From Mucilaginibacter defluvii (GTDB lineage: Bacteria > Bacteroidota > Bacteroidia > Sphingobacteriales > Sphingobacteriaceae), in contig NZ_BAABJI010000002.1 in the NCBI RefSeq assembly GCF_039543225.1, positions 930,001-994,000 on the forward strand: a DNA stretch of 64,000 bases, in the 5' to 3' direction. Positions 8,451 to 16,884 of the stretch are shown piece after piece; position 1 is the stretch's first letter; every line of letters begins with the position of its first letter. Both the position numbers and the translations under genes were made by a program. The notes beneath the pieces are model-generated. The model was not told the origin of the DNA. It made no database searches and worked only from the letters and a program-made list of their open reading frames with translations.

Positions 8451-9558
8451 TTCCCTTAATGAACGGTTTTGGCACACCATTGTTAACTCAACTGCTACGG
8501 GGGTAGAATCTGTTGCTGTTTTTAGGGTGATAATGGGCATTTACCTGCTTTTTGTAACTACCCCTACTTACACCTGGATTGCCGATCTGCCAAAGGCATT
8601 GTACACGCCGCCTATAATTAGTTTTGTGAATTTGTTAGCAGACGATTTTCCGGGCAGGGCGTTTTTAGTCACCGTTGATTTTTTAATGGTGGCTTCAATT
8701 GTGGGTATTGTGCTAGGTATATACTCTCGCTTTGCTACGCTGGCCTTTGTGGTACTAAAAATTTGCGTGCTCAGCTTCCAATACTCTTTTGGTAAGATAG
8801 ACCACGACATTATGTTACCGGCCACCTTGGCATGCATGGCTTTTTCGGGCTGGGGACAAACTTTAGCGCTGGTTCCAGATAAAAAAACGAAATGGGACTC
8901 GCCGTCAAAAAGCCTGTCGGTTATAGCGGTACTCATCGGGTTCGGATATTTCAGCGCAGGTATTGAAAAGGCTATCCATTGGCTAAACTTCGATCTTAAC
9001 TCAAACGGTACCGCTCGCTGGTTTTACCTCGGCCTTTACAACCTGCAACGCCAGCCAATACTCGCCCCAGCGCTAAAAAACGCGCCTTTTTGGTTTTTTA
9101 AAATTATGGATGTTGTAGGTGTAATTTTTGAGCTAACACCTATTATTGCAGTGCTAATTTCCCGCAAAGCCTGGCGGATATGGCTGTTCTTCGCGGCAGC
9201 GTTTCACTTGGTTAATTACCTGCTGTTCAACATTAACTTTATTGGTAACGGGTTAGTTTATATCGCATTTATCAACTACAAACCCGTTTACAGCTATATA
9301 GTTAATATTACCAAGTCGTTTTTAGCAAAAGCGCTTATCCTGGCAGCTGTAGGCTACGCGGCCGTTGTTAGGGGAATAAGTATCCTGACGTCAAAAAACG
9401 TGGGTATTATATTCATCCCGGATAACGGTAACGCTAATTTATACTGTATGCTGGTTATATGGGCTCTTATTTGTGCCGCTCTCTTCGTAACCATCATTAA
9501 ATCAAAGGAGCAAACGGTTTATGAGGATGCCGACGAACTCTCCCCTCAATTGACTTAA
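8425..9558 (+). CDS. Polytopic membrane protein, HTTM/gamma-carboxylase-like, copy 1
   Basis: 377 residues with about eight hydrophobic segments. The N-terminal order (FRVIMGIYLL, a WIADLP...LYTPP loop, then FGKIDHDIMLP and CMAFSGWGQ) resembles the HTTM domain related to vitamin K-dependent gamma-carboxylases, but the resemblance is by eye. A conserved His-Asp pair (KIDHDI here, KIDHEI in the paralogue) and AIHWLNFD are candidate functional sites. It begins inside the upstream 172-residue gene. The 384-residue protein at 10379 is a clear paralogue. Substrate and activity are unknown. Confidence 0.6.
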   Translation: MKSTTSWINSLNERFWHTIVNSTATGVESVAVFRVIMGIYLLFVTTPTYTWIADLPKALYTPPIISFVNLLADDFPGRAFLVTVDFLMVASIVGIVLGIYSRFATLAFVVLKICVLSFQYSFGKIDHDIMLPATLACMAFSGWGQTLALVPDKKTKWDSPSKSLSVIAVLIGFGYFSAGIEKAIHWLNFDLNSNGTARWFYLGLYNLQRQPILAPALKNAPFWFFKIMDVVGVIFELTPIIAVLISRKAWRIWLFFAAAFHLVNYLLFNINFIGNGLVYIAFINYKPVYSYIVNITKSFLAKALILAAVGYAAVVRGISILTSKNVGIIFIPDNGNANLYCMLVIWALICAALFVTIIKSKEQTVYEDADELSPQLT

Positions 9559-9873
9559 TTATACTTATAATTAACAGAAAAGCAGCCTAACAGCTGCTTT
9601 TTTTGCTTATTATTCCAGTAGAAACACCCTTTCACATTATTCATTTTTGCGAAAAAATAATTTGCATTCGTCAACTACAAGTTGTAAGTTTATACTATAA
9701 GTTCTTTATAACCAAAGGATAAGCTATACCACTTCTTGATTTAAATTCTGACACTTTATGTTCTACTGCTGCGACTTATAGTAATTCTTGGTAACACCGG
9801 ACGATTCGTAATTTTAAAGCTATAGCGAAAATCCGGATCAATTGTAAAATTTATTTAAACCTAAACACATGCC
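9559..9873. other. Intergenic region between the two cassette copies
   Basis: This 315-base stretch starts with the terminator at 9579-9605. The rest is AT-rich and has no open frame of note. An odd palindrome TACAAGTTGTA lies near 9679-9689. It probably carries the promoter of the second cassette, but I see no confident TAnnTTTG box. Confidence 0.5.
9579..9605 (+). terminator. Rho-independent terminator after cassette copy 1
   Basis: AAAGCAGC (9579-9586), a six-base loop, GCTGCTTT (9593-9600) and a run of T. This separates the two cassette copies into different transcription units. Confidence 0.85.
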
Positions 9874-10392
9874 ATGTATTCTACAAAATTCACCTTTCTG
9901 TTACTGCTTTGCCTGATCATCCCTTTCAGTTTAAGGCTGATGAAGTATGAACCGTACCCTGCTATACTATTACCGTCCGGGCCACAAATTGTCAAAAAAC
10001 ATCAGGGGAGCATTAAAATGGAGTTTAAACAATTGTTTGGCATCAACCCTAATGGCCATTGGAAGCGCATCGAGCCGAAAGAATTTATGCACCCGGCACC
10101 CGCGGCTTACCTTACAAACCTTACCCTAAAAAACATGGGTTTTAAAGAGTTAAAGCCTCATTTGTTTAACGGCAAGTACAAGTTGGTAAATCACTTTTTC
10201 CGTTTTCAACGCAGCAATTCGCCTAACTTAAACACAACAGAGCTGCGCGTATGGCTAAAGCAACGGTTGGCCAAAAGTGGCTATCAAACATCGAAAATAC
10301 GGGTGAGCACTTATGTAAACACCATATCAACCGCTAACGGAGAAATAATAAAAAGGGAACTTAAAAAAGAGAAATATTATGACCTCGATTGA
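9874..10392 (+). CDS. Hypothetical membrane-anchored protein, copy 2
   Basis: 172 residues, exactly the length of the protein at 7932 and colinear with it throughout: an N-terminal hydrophobic anchor, EPYPAILLPSGP, KQLFGINPNGHW, EPKEFMHP, KNMGFKELKP and a final lysine-rich KREL.KEKYYDLD. Many positions differ, so the duplication is not recent. It overlaps the next gene by 14 bases, preserving the coupling seen in copy 1. Family and function are unknown. Confidence 0.75.
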   Translation: MYSTKFTFLLLLCLIIPFSLRLMKYEPYPAILLPSGPQIVKKHQGSIKMEFKQLFGINPNGHWKRIEPKEFMHPAPAAYLTNLTLKNMGFKELKPHLFNGKYKLVNHFFRFQRSNSPNLNTTELRVWLKQRLAKSGYQTSKIRVSTYVNTISTANGEIIKRELKKEKYYDLD

Positions 10393-11533
10393 TAATATCA
10401 CCAACAAATTTTGGAGCGCGGTGGTTAAATCAACCGCGACGAACGTTTTTTCGTTAGCAATTTTCAGGATATTGACCGGCGCTTTTTTGCTATTAGTGCT
10501 CACCATAAATTACGCCTGGATGGCTGATTTGCCCTTAGCGCTGTTTACGCCCCCCGTACTAAGCCCGATCAACTTATTTGCAGCAGGCTTTCCGCATAAA
10601 GCCTGGCTACTAATTGCTGATTTTGTACTGCTGCTTACACCTATCGCTATCATTTTAGGAATAAAACCACGTATCGCAACACTCTTGTTTGCCGTTACCC
10701 GACTAATTGTATTAAACTATCAATACGCCTTTGGAAAAATTGACCATGAAATCTTGCTGGCAACTATGCTGGTATGCATGGCATTTTCGGGTTGGGGACA
10801 AAGATTGGCCTTATGGCCAGACAAAGCCTCGAAATATGATTCCACCTCAAAAAGCCTCGCCCTGCTGGCTGTGTTAATTTGCTTTGGTTACTTCAGCGCT
10901 GCGTTTGAGAAAGCTATCTTCTGGCTTAATCTCGATATGAACACTACCGGATCGGCGCGCTGGTTTTATAATTCACTTTACAACTATCAGCGTGAGCCTC
11001 TCCTTGCGCCGCTGCTTAAAATGTCGCCATTCTGGGTCTTTAAAGCAATGGATATTACAGGCGTTATTTTTGAGTTGTTGCCGTTTGCTGCGCTGCTGTA
11101 TTCTCGCAAACTATGGCAAAGCTGGCTTTTGCTCGCAGCGGGCTTCCACCTGGTTAACTTGCTGTTTTTTAATATAAATTTTATTGTTAATGGAATAGTA
11201 TACCTTGCATTTATAGACTATACCACCATCTACGCTACCGTCCGGAGATTGATAGCTACACCATGGTTTAAAGCAGCTGTTGCTGGTATCATTATTTATG
11301 CCGCTTACGTACGTGTTGTAAGTATATTAAACTTCGAAAAAATAGGAATTGTGTTTTTGCCTTACAGTATAAACATGCAGCTATACGGGATGGTAAGCTT
11401 GTGGCTGCTGATTTGCACCACCATGCTCATCGGCATCCTGTATTCAAAAGAAGAGACTACACTTAGCCGTGCCGACATTTTATCACAACAATTACACAAA
11501 AGCAACTTAATAGATCATCAAACTACCATTTAA
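10379..11533 (+). CDS. Polytopic membrane protein, HTTM/gamma-carboxylase-like, copy 2
   Basis: 384 residues, paralogue of the protein at 8425 with the same segment order: WMADLPLALFTPP, FGKIDHEI, CMAFSGWGQRLALWPDK, FGYFSAAFEKAIFWLNLD and FNINFI. Conservation is strongest in the KIDHEI and WGQ segments, which suggests these matter for function. It starts within the preceding gene. The last 20 residues diverge from copy 1. It is followed closely by sucC (40 bases), with no terminator seen between. Confidence 0.6.
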   Translation: MTSIDNITNKFWSAVVKSTATNVFSLAIFRILTGAFLLLVLTINYAWMADLPLALFTPPVLSPINLFAAGFPHKAWLLIADFVLLLTPIAIILGIKPRIATLLFAVTRLIVLNYQYAFGKIDHEILLATMLVCMAFSGWGQRLALWPDKASKYDSTSKSLALLAVLICFGYFSAAFEKAIFWLNLDMNTTGSARWFYNSLYNYQREPLLAPLLKMSPFWVFKAMDITGVIFELLPFAALLYSRKLWQSWLLLAAGFHLVNLLFFNINFIVNGIVYLAFIDYTTIYATVRRLIATPWFKAAVAGIIIYAAYVRVVSILNFEKIGIVFLPYSINMQLYGMVSLWLLICTTMLIGILYSKEETTLSRADILSQQLHKSNLIDHQTTI

Positions 11534-11573
11534 AGCAAAAAAGTGTAGATTTACCGCAAATACTATTTAGAAC

Positions 11574-12767
11574 ATGAACATTCACGAATATCAAGGTAAA
11601 GCTATCTTAAAAAGCTTTGGTGTAAGAGTTCAGGAAGGCATTGTTGCCGACACTGTTGATCAGGCTGTTGAGGCGGCGCAAAAGCTTAAGGATGAGTACA
11701 ACTCAGACTGGGTTGTGGTAAAAGCACAAATACATGCAGGTGGCCGCGGTAAAGGTGGTGGTGTTAAGCTGGCAAAAAATCTTGACGAGGTTAAGGAAAA
11801 AGCAGGCGCTATCATCGGTATGCAACTGGTTACCCCTCAAACCGGCCCCGAAGGCAAAAAGGTTAACAAAGTATTAATAGCACAAGACGTATATTATCCA
11901 GGCGAAAGTGAAACCAAAGAGTTTTATGTGAGTGTATTGCTTGACCGCGCTAAAGGCCGTAACATCATCATGTACTCAACCGAAGGTGGTATGGACATTG
12001 AAGAGGTTGCTGAGCATACACCAGATAAAATATTTAAAGAGGAGATTGATCCTAAAGTGGGTTTACAGGGTTTCCAGGCACGTAAAATTGCCTTTAACCT
12101 GGGCCTGTCAGGCGATGCCTTTAAGGACATGACCAAATTCATCACGGCTTTATACAAAGCGTACATCGCTACTGACTCATCGATGTTTGAGATCAACCCG
12201 GTTTTAAAAACATCTGACAATAAAATATTAGCCGTTGACGCTAAGGTAAACCTTGACGATAACGCACTATACCGTCACCCGGATTACGCCGCCCTGCGCG
12301 ATACCTCAGAGGAAGACCCTACTGAAGTTGAAGCCAGCAAATCAAACCTAAACTATGTTAAGCTTGATGGTAACGTTGGCTGTATGGTTAATGGTGCGGG
12401 CTTAGCTATGGCTACCATGGATATTATCAAAATTGCCGGTGGCGAGCCTGCTAACTTTTTGGACGTAGGTGGTACTGCTAACGCGCAAACGGTTAAAGCT
12501 GGTTTTAACATCATATTACAAGACCCTAATGTGCGTGCCATCCTGATCAACATCTTTGGTGGTATTGTACGTTGCGACCGCGTTGCACAAGGCGTTATTG
12601 ACGCTTACCAGGAAATTGGCAACATCCCGGTGCCTATTATCGTGCGTTTGCAAGGCACTAATGCTGCCGAAGCGAAAGAACTGATTGACAATTCAGGCCT
12701 GAAAGTTTTCTCAGCTATTTTGCTGAAAGAAGCTGCCGAGCGTGTTAAAGAAGTTTTAGCGAATTAA
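11574..12767 (+). CDS. sucC: Succinyl-CoA ligase (ADP-forming) subunit beta
   Basis: 397 residues, matching the family length. It makes ATP (or GTP) and succinate from succinyl-CoA in the citric acid cycle, with the alpha subunit SucD that is not in this window. The N-terminus MNIHEYQGKAILKSFGV and the ATP-grasp features (VVVKAQIHAGGRGKGGGVKLAK; SMFEINPV for metal binding) are clear. The C-terminal CoA-ligase half has NGAGLAMATMD, GGEPANFLDVGG and NIFGGIVRCD. It stands alone before a strong terminator. Confidence 0.98.
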   Translation: MNIHEYQGKAILKSFGVRVQEGIVADTVDQAVEAAQKLKDEYNSDWVVVKAQIHAGGRGKGGGVKLAKNLDEVKEKAGAIIGMQLVTPQTGPEGKKVNKVLIAQDVYYPGESETKEFYVSVLLDRAKGRNIIMYSTEGGMDIEEVAEHTPDKIFKEEIDPKVGLQGFQARKIAFNLGLSGDAFKDMTKFITALYKAYIATDSSMFEINPVLKTSDNKILAVDAKVNLDDNALYRHPDYAALRDTSEEDPTEVEASKSNLNYVKLDGNVGCMVNGAGLAMATMDIIKIAGGEPANFLDVGGTANAQTVKAGFNIILQDPNVRAILINIFGGIVRCDRVAQGVIDAYQEIGNIPVPIIVRLQGTNAAEAKELIDNSGLKVFSAILLKEAAERVKEVLAN

Positions 12768-12790
12768 TAACTCGTTAATCAATGAATATA

Positions 12791-12817
12791 AAGGGGACGC
12801 TTGTCCCCTTTTTTATT
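12791..12817 (+). terminator. Rho-independent terminator after sucC
   Basis: AAGGGGAC (12791-12798), a four-base loop, GTCCCCTT (12803-12810), followed by TTTTATT. Confidence 0.93.
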
Positions 12818-12852
12818 GTTCAAAAAACCTAAACTAATTTTCCATATTGTGC

Positions 12853-12928
12853 GTTTAAACATTCATTGTCTGCTGATTGTCAGAAGATAATTAATAATTA
12901 CATGTTTAAACATCTATTTATATCTTTG
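12853..12928 (+). promoter_or_regulatory. Promoter of the YceI-like gene with paired GTTTAAACAT boxes
   Basis: A TAnnTTTG core, TATCTTTG, lies at 12921-12928. No -33 match is seen. Instead two copies of GTTTAAACATYYAT start at 12853 and 12904, 51 bases apart (about five helical turns). The second is centred in a 12-base palindrome ATGTTTAAACAT (12902-12913) covering the promoter spacer, a position suited to a repressor. The regulator is unknown. Confidence 0.6.
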
Positions 12929-12973
12929 TTCTGTTAATCGATAAGTAAATAAAAATTTAAATCACATACAATC

Positions 12974-13507
12974 ATGGCAACTACAGTTTGGACATTAGAT
13001 CCTACCCACTCAGAAGTACAGTTTAAAGTTAAACACCTGGTAATTTCAACTGTAACAGGTTCATTCAAGAATTTTGAAGGTACCTTAACTACCGAAGGCG
13101 ATGATATTGCTAACGGTACGGTTGAATTTTCATTAGACGTTAACTCAATTGACACCAACCAGGAGCAACGCGATGGTCACCTTAAAAGCGCTGACTTTTT
13201 TGATGCCGAGCAATATCCTAAAATCACTTTCAAATCAACCAGCTTAACCGCAAAGGGTGATGACGAGTATGTGGCCGTAGGCGACCTGACCGTTAAAGGC
13301 ATTACTAAACCGGTAACCCTTAATGTAGAGTTCGGTGGCTCGGCTGACGACTTTTATGGAAATACTAAAGCCGGTTTTGAAGTAACTGGTAAAATAAGCC
13401 GTAAAGAATTTGGCTTAACCTGGGAAGGTGTAACCGAAGCCGGTTCAATTGTTGTTGGCGACGACATTAAACTGATAGCCAACGTACAGTTTGCAAAACA
13501 GAAATAA
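12974..13507 (+). CDS. YceI family protein
   Basis: 177 residues of the YceI/lipocalin-like family, which bind isoprenoid-type lipids in a beta-barrel pocket. The family opening TVWTLDPTHSEVQFKVKHLVISTVTGSF is present, as are SIDTNQEQRDGHLKSADFFD and PKITFKSTS. There is no signal peptide, so this one is likely cytoplasmic, unlike the periplasmic E. coli YceI. It is monocistronic between a promoter with paired palindromic boxes and a strong terminator, suggesting dedicated, inducible expression (inference). Stress roles are known for some family members only. Confidence 0.93.
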   Translation: MATTVWTLDPTHSEVQFKVKHLVISTVTGSFKNFEGTLTTEGDDIANGTVEFSLDVNSIDTNQEQRDGHLKSADFFDAEQYPKITFKSTSLTAKGDDEYVAVGDLTVKGITKPVTLNVEFGGSADDFYGNTKAGFEVTGKISRKEFGLTWEGVTEAGSIVVGDDIKLIANVQFAKQK

Positions 13508-13531
13508 TTTTTTCCGTACTGATATATATTT

Positions 13532-13561
13532 GAGCCACCTGCTTTGCAGGTGGCTCTTTTG
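13532..13561 (+). terminator. Rho-independent terminator after the YceI-like gene
   Basis: GAGCCACCTGC (13532-13542), loop TTT, GCAGGTGGCTC (13546-13556), then TTTTG. Confidence 0.95.
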
Positions 13562-13590
13562 TTTTTAAAACCTTTTAAGCTATATATTTG
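13558..13590 (+). promoter_or_regulatory. Promoter of the YciO/Sua5-like gene
   Basis: TTTG at 13558-13561, a 21-base spacer and TATATTTG at 13583-13590 match the Bacteroidota -33/-7 pattern. The start codon is 11 bases downstream, so the 5' untranslated region would be very short. It overlaps the end of the preceding terminator. Confidence 0.55.
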
Positions 13591-13601
13591 CTTTATCTAA
13601 T

Positions 13602-14222
13602 ATGTTAATTAAAATATACCCCGAAAACCCGAACGAAAAAACCATTGAGCAGGCGGTGCAGGTGCTACGTAAAGGGGGCATCATCATCTACCCTACTGAT
13701 ACGGTTTATGGCTTGGGTTGCGATATCACCAATCATAAAGCTATTGAGCGCATTGCCCGTTTGCGCAATATAAAGCCCGAAAAGGCTAACTTTTCTTTCA
13801 TTTGCTATGATCTGAGCCATATATCCGACTATATAAAACCAATCGACAATACCACGTTCCGGGTATTGAAAAAGGCGCTGCCGGGCCCGTTCACCTTTAT
13901 TTTTAACGCGAGCCATGCCGTACCTAAGTTGCTAAGCTCCAACAAAAAAACGGTAGGTATACGCGTGCCGGATAACAGCATTGCCCGTGAAATTGTGCGG
14001 GTGTTGGGCAATCCCATCCTGTCGACCTCTATTAAGGATGAGGACGAGATCATGGAATACTCTACCGATCCGGAGTTGATCCACGAGAAATACGAGGATC
14101 TGGTTGACCTGGTGATCGACGGTGGCTACGGTGGCAACCTGGCATCAACGGTGATAGACTGCACCTCAGGCGACTTTGAAGTGATCCGCGAAGGTAAAGG
14201 CGACCTCGAGCTATATCTATGA
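13602..14222 (+). CDS. Sua5/YciO/YrdC-family protein, YciO-like
   Basis: 206 residues of the YrdC-like fold. The family core is KGGIIIYPTDTVYGLGCD near the start, then PGPFTFI and VGIRVPDN. Sua5/TsaC members make threonylcarbamoyl-AMP for the t6A modification of tRNA. The short length, without a Sua5 C-terminal domain, and the variant KPEKANFSF in place of KxRxxxKPL point to the YciO branch, whose activity is less certain. It is convergent with trpA and the two coding ends overlap by six bases. Confidence 0.88.
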   Translation: MLIKIYPENPNEKTIEQAVQVLRKGGIIIYPTDTVYGLGCDITNHKAIERIARLRNIKPEKANFSFICYDLSHISDYIKPIDNTTFRVLKKALPGPFTFIFNASHAVPKLLSSNKKTVGIRVPDNSIAREIVRVLGNPILSTSIKDEDEIMEYSTDPELIHEKYEDLVDLVIDGGYGGNLASTVIDCTSGDFEVIREGKGDLELYL

Positions 14223-14993
14223 TTTCGGCCGGATGTTATCTATAAACCCGGGAATGGTTTGCAGGTAATTATCCGTAGCCAAATGCTTAACAAACGCGCT
14301 GCCTACAATTGCGCCATTGGCATACTCGCAAGCTTTGGTGTAGGATGCATTGTTTGATATACCGAAGCCAATAATGGTCGGGTTGGCGAGCTCCATCTCC
14401 TTGATGCGTTTATAATAATCCTCGATAGATGTTGATACATTTAACGTACTGCCCGTTATGGAAGATGACGACAGCAGGTAAATAAAACTATTGCTCAGCC
14501 CGTCTATCTTGCGGATGCGCTCCTCGCTGGTATTGGGCGTCACCAGGAATATATTGCTGAGGTTGTTTTGTTTGAACGTGTCGGCATAAAGCTTTTCGTA
14601 TTCGTAAATAGGTAGGTCGGGGACGATCACGCCGTCCACCCCTACTTCGGCGGCTTTCTGGCAAAAACGCTCGATGCCATATTGCACTATCGGGTTAATG
14701 TAGCCCATTAATAAAACCGGGATATTTACACGTTCGCGCAGTTGCGTTAACTGCTTAAATAACACATTCAGCGTCATGCCGTTCTCCAGCGCTTTTTCTG
14801 AACTTTTCTGAATGGTCGGCCCATCCGCCACCGGGTCAGAGTAAGGGAAACCGATCTCCAGGAAATCCGCCCCGGCGTTTTCCAATGCCTCAGCAATATC
14901 AAGCGTGGTGTTTAGTTCAGGGTAACCCGCAGTAAAATAGATAGACAGCAGGTTGCTTTTTTTATTCGCGAAAAGAGTTTGTAAACGGTTCAT
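14217..14993 (-). CDS. trpA: Tryptophan synthase subunit alpha
   Basis: 258 residues from the ATG at 14993; an earlier in-frame ATG at 15020 would add nine residues encoded by the heptamer repeat and is less likely. It splits indole-3-glycerol phosphate to indole, passed to TrpB. The TIM-barrel landmarks are LEIGFPYSDPVADGPTIQ (with the catalytic Glu of the LEIG segment), VDGVIVPDLP and GFGISN. It is the last gene of trpDFBA. The 81 bases separating it from trpB hold an inverted array of 7-base repeats. Confidence 0.96.
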   Translation of the reverse strand: MNRLQTLFANKKSNLLSIYFTAGYPELNTTLDIAEALENAGADFLEIGFPYSDPVADGPTIQKSSEKALENGMTLNVLFKQLTQLRERVNIPVLLMGYINPIVQYGIERFCQKAAEVGVDGVIVPDLPIYEYEKLYADTFKQNNLSNIFLVTPNTSEERIRKIDGLSNSFIYLLSSSSITGSTLNVSTSIEDYYKRIKEMELANPTIIGFGISNNASYTKACEYANGAIVGSAFVKHLATDNYLQTIPGFIDNIRPKS

Positions 14994-14999
14994 GTTTTT

Positions 15000-15068
15000 A
15001 GTTGATGGTTGATAGTTCATAGATCATGGTCGCTTATGCTATAATCTATGAACCATCAACTATAAGCT
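15000..15068. repeat. Inverted pair of 7-base tandem repeats between trpB and trpA
   Basis: At 15000-15027 four units run in register: AGTTGAT, GGTTGAT, AGTTCAT, AGATCAT. After a 13-base centre, 15041-15068 carries four units of the opposite orientation: ATAATCT, ATGAACC, ATCAACT, ATAAGCT. The two arms are near reverse complements and could form a long hairpin in the trp mRNA. The regular 7-base period is seen directly; any role in mRNA processing or in polarity is inference. Confidence 0.8.
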
Positions 15069-15074
15069 GATCAA

Positions 15075-16262
15075 TTAATATCCAAAGTGCTTTATATACG
15101 TATCCAGATCTTTATCACCACGGCCTGACAGGCAGATCACTACGTTATCGCCGGGGTTAAAGGTCATTTTTTCGAGGTGCGCCAACGCATGAGCGCTTTC
15201 AATTGCCGGGATGATCCCTTCTAACTGGCAGGCTAACAAACCGGCGTTCAATGCTTCATCATCCGTAGCGCTTACGTATTCGGCACGGTTTACTTTAAAC
15301 AAGTGAGCGTGCTGCGGGCCAATGCCAGGGTAATCCAACCCTGCCGAAATGGAATAAGGTTCAACCACCTGCCCGTCCTCGGTTTGCATTAAAATGGTAC
15401 GGGTACCATGCAATACCCCCTCTTTACCTAACGATGTAGTAGCAGCCGAGTGACCGGTTTCAACCCCCTTGCCCGCTGCCTCAACAGCTATCAGCCTCAC
15501 CGATTCATCATCCAGAAAATTGTAGAACATACCGATAGCATTGCTGCCGCCGCCTACGCAGGCCAGCACATATTGCGGCAGTTCGTTGCCGGTTTGCTCC
15601 AGCAACTGTTTTTTTGTTTCATAAGATATAATAGACTGGAATTTGGCTACCATTTCCGGGTATGGATATGGCCCTACTGCGGAGCCGATGATGTAGTGCG
15701 TATCTTCCGGGTTGCCTATCCAGTCGCGCAAGGCTTCATTGGTGGCATCTTTTAAAGTTTTACTGCCCGATGTGGCAGGTACAACCTTAGCACCCAGCAT
15801 CTTCATGCGGGCAACGTTTGGTGCCTGGCGTTCCATATCAATCTCGCCCATGTATACTACACACTCAAGCCCTTTTAAAGCGCAAACGGTAGCCGTTGCA
15901 ACACCATGCTGCCCCGCACCTGTTTCCGCGATAATACGCTTTTTGCCCAGGCGTTCGGCAAGCAATATTTGCCCTATGGCATTGTTTATTTTATGTGAGC
16001 CGGTATGGTTCAGATCCTCGCGCTTGAAGAATATATTGGCACCATATTTTTCTGAATAGCGTTTGGCATGGTACAGCGGCGAAGGGCGGCCAACGTAATC
16101 TTTTAGTAACTGGTCATACTCAGCCTTAAAGTCGTCATCATCCAGTACTTTTAAGTACTGCGCGCGCAACGCCTCTATGTTAGGGTACAGCATTTCGGGA
16201 ATGTAAGCTCCGCCAAAATCGCCGTAATATCCATGTTCATCAACTCCGTATTTCATGTGCAT
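15075..16262 (-). CDS. trpB: Tryptophan synthase subunit beta
   Basis: 395 residues; pyridoxal-phosphate enzyme that joins indole and serine to tryptophan. The PLP lysine is in [10 protein letters not shown] (about residue 87), with [22 protein letters not shown] and the phosphate-binding [12 protein letters not shown]. The ATG at 16262 overlaps the trpF stop as TAATG, which favours coupled translation; a second ATG two codons on is possible. Length and motifs are those of the common TrpB1 type. Confidence 0.97.
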   Translation of the reverse strand: MHMKYGVDEHGYYGDFGGAYIPEMLYPNIEALRAQYLKVLDDDDFKAEYDQLLKDYVGRPSPLYHAKRYSEKYGANIFFKREDLNHTGSHKINNAIGQILLAERLGKKRIIAETGAGQHGVATATVCALKGLECVVYMGEIDMERQAPNVARMKMLGAKVVPATSGSKTLKDATNEALRDWIGNPEDTHYIIGSAVGPYPYPEMVAKFQSIISYETKKQLLEQTGNELPQYVLACVGGGSNAIGMFYNFLDDESVRLIAVEAAGKGVETGHSAATTSLGKEGVLHGTRTILMQTEDGQVVEPYSISAGLDYPGIGPQHAHLFKVNRAEYVSATDDEALNAGLLACQLEGIIPAIESAHALAHLEKMTFNPGDNVVICLSGRGDKDLDTYIKHFGY

Positions 16263-16882
16263 TATAGTTGCTTAATTATTTCAAAAGCTTGTTTCAGCTT
16301 ACTTATATCTTTATTACCCGGCGATAGTTCAAACCGGCTGTTCAGGTCAAGTCCCGCTAACTGCGGATGTTTGACTGTTTTTACTTCTTCCAGGTTCTCC
16401 AAACCTATGCCTCCCGAAAGGAAGAAGGGCACATCTAACGTATATTTGCTCAACACCTGCCAGTCAAACCTTTGGCCCGAGCCGCCATGTGCCGCGGTTT
16501 TGGTATCGAACAAAAAAACATCAACCCCATTTTCGTAAGGTGTTAATACATCAAAATTGAAATCAGCATCAACCCCAAAGGCCTTTATTACCTGCACCTT
16601 ACCTTTAAACAGCGCGCAAAACTTAGGTGTTTCGCTGCCGTGGAGTTGGATGGCTTTAAAATTATATTTTTCAATTAGCGCATTGATCTGCTCAGCGCTC
16701 TCGTTAACAAATACCCCGGTTCTGATGATACCTACGGGTATGTGGTCTAAAGCGTCCGCCTTGAGTCCGTCAATATACCTTGGCGATCGGTTGTAACATA
16801 TAAATCCCATAAAATCAGGCTGCAATGCTGCTACCTCACTGACATTATCAGACTCCCTTAAACCGCAAACCTTGATTTTCAC
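16262..16882 (-). CDS. trpF: Phosphoribosylanthranilate isomerase
   Basis: 206 residues of the TrpF TIM barrel, converting N-(5-phosphoribosyl)anthranilate to the carboxyphenylamino-deoxyribulose phosphate. The N-terminus [10 protein letters not shown] has the catalytic Cys, FVNESAEQI and IQLHGSE follow, the catalytic Asp is in VFLFDTK, and [11 protein letters not shown] and GLDLNSRFE end the barrel. It is two bases from trpD. No trpC is fused to it or lies beside it, so indole-3-glycerol-phosphate synthase must be encoded elsewhere. Confidence 0.95.
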   Translation of the reverse strand: MKIKVCGLRESDNVSEVAALQPDFMGFICYNRSPRYIDGLKADALDHIPVGIIRTGVFVNESAEQINALIEKYNFKAIQLHGSETPKFCALFKGKVQVIKAFGVDADFNFDVLTPYENGVDVFLFDTKTAAHGGSGQRFDWQVLSKYTLDVPFFLSGGIGLENLEEVKTVKHPQLAGLDLNSRFELSPGNKDISKLKQAFEIIKQL

Positions 16883-16884
16883 CT

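Noticed and set aside
13665-14053. Antisense frames of 70-85 codons over the YciO-like gene
   Set aside because: They are mirror frames of a well-conserved coding region with no family features. The same holds for the many antisense frames in smc, the subtilase and susC.
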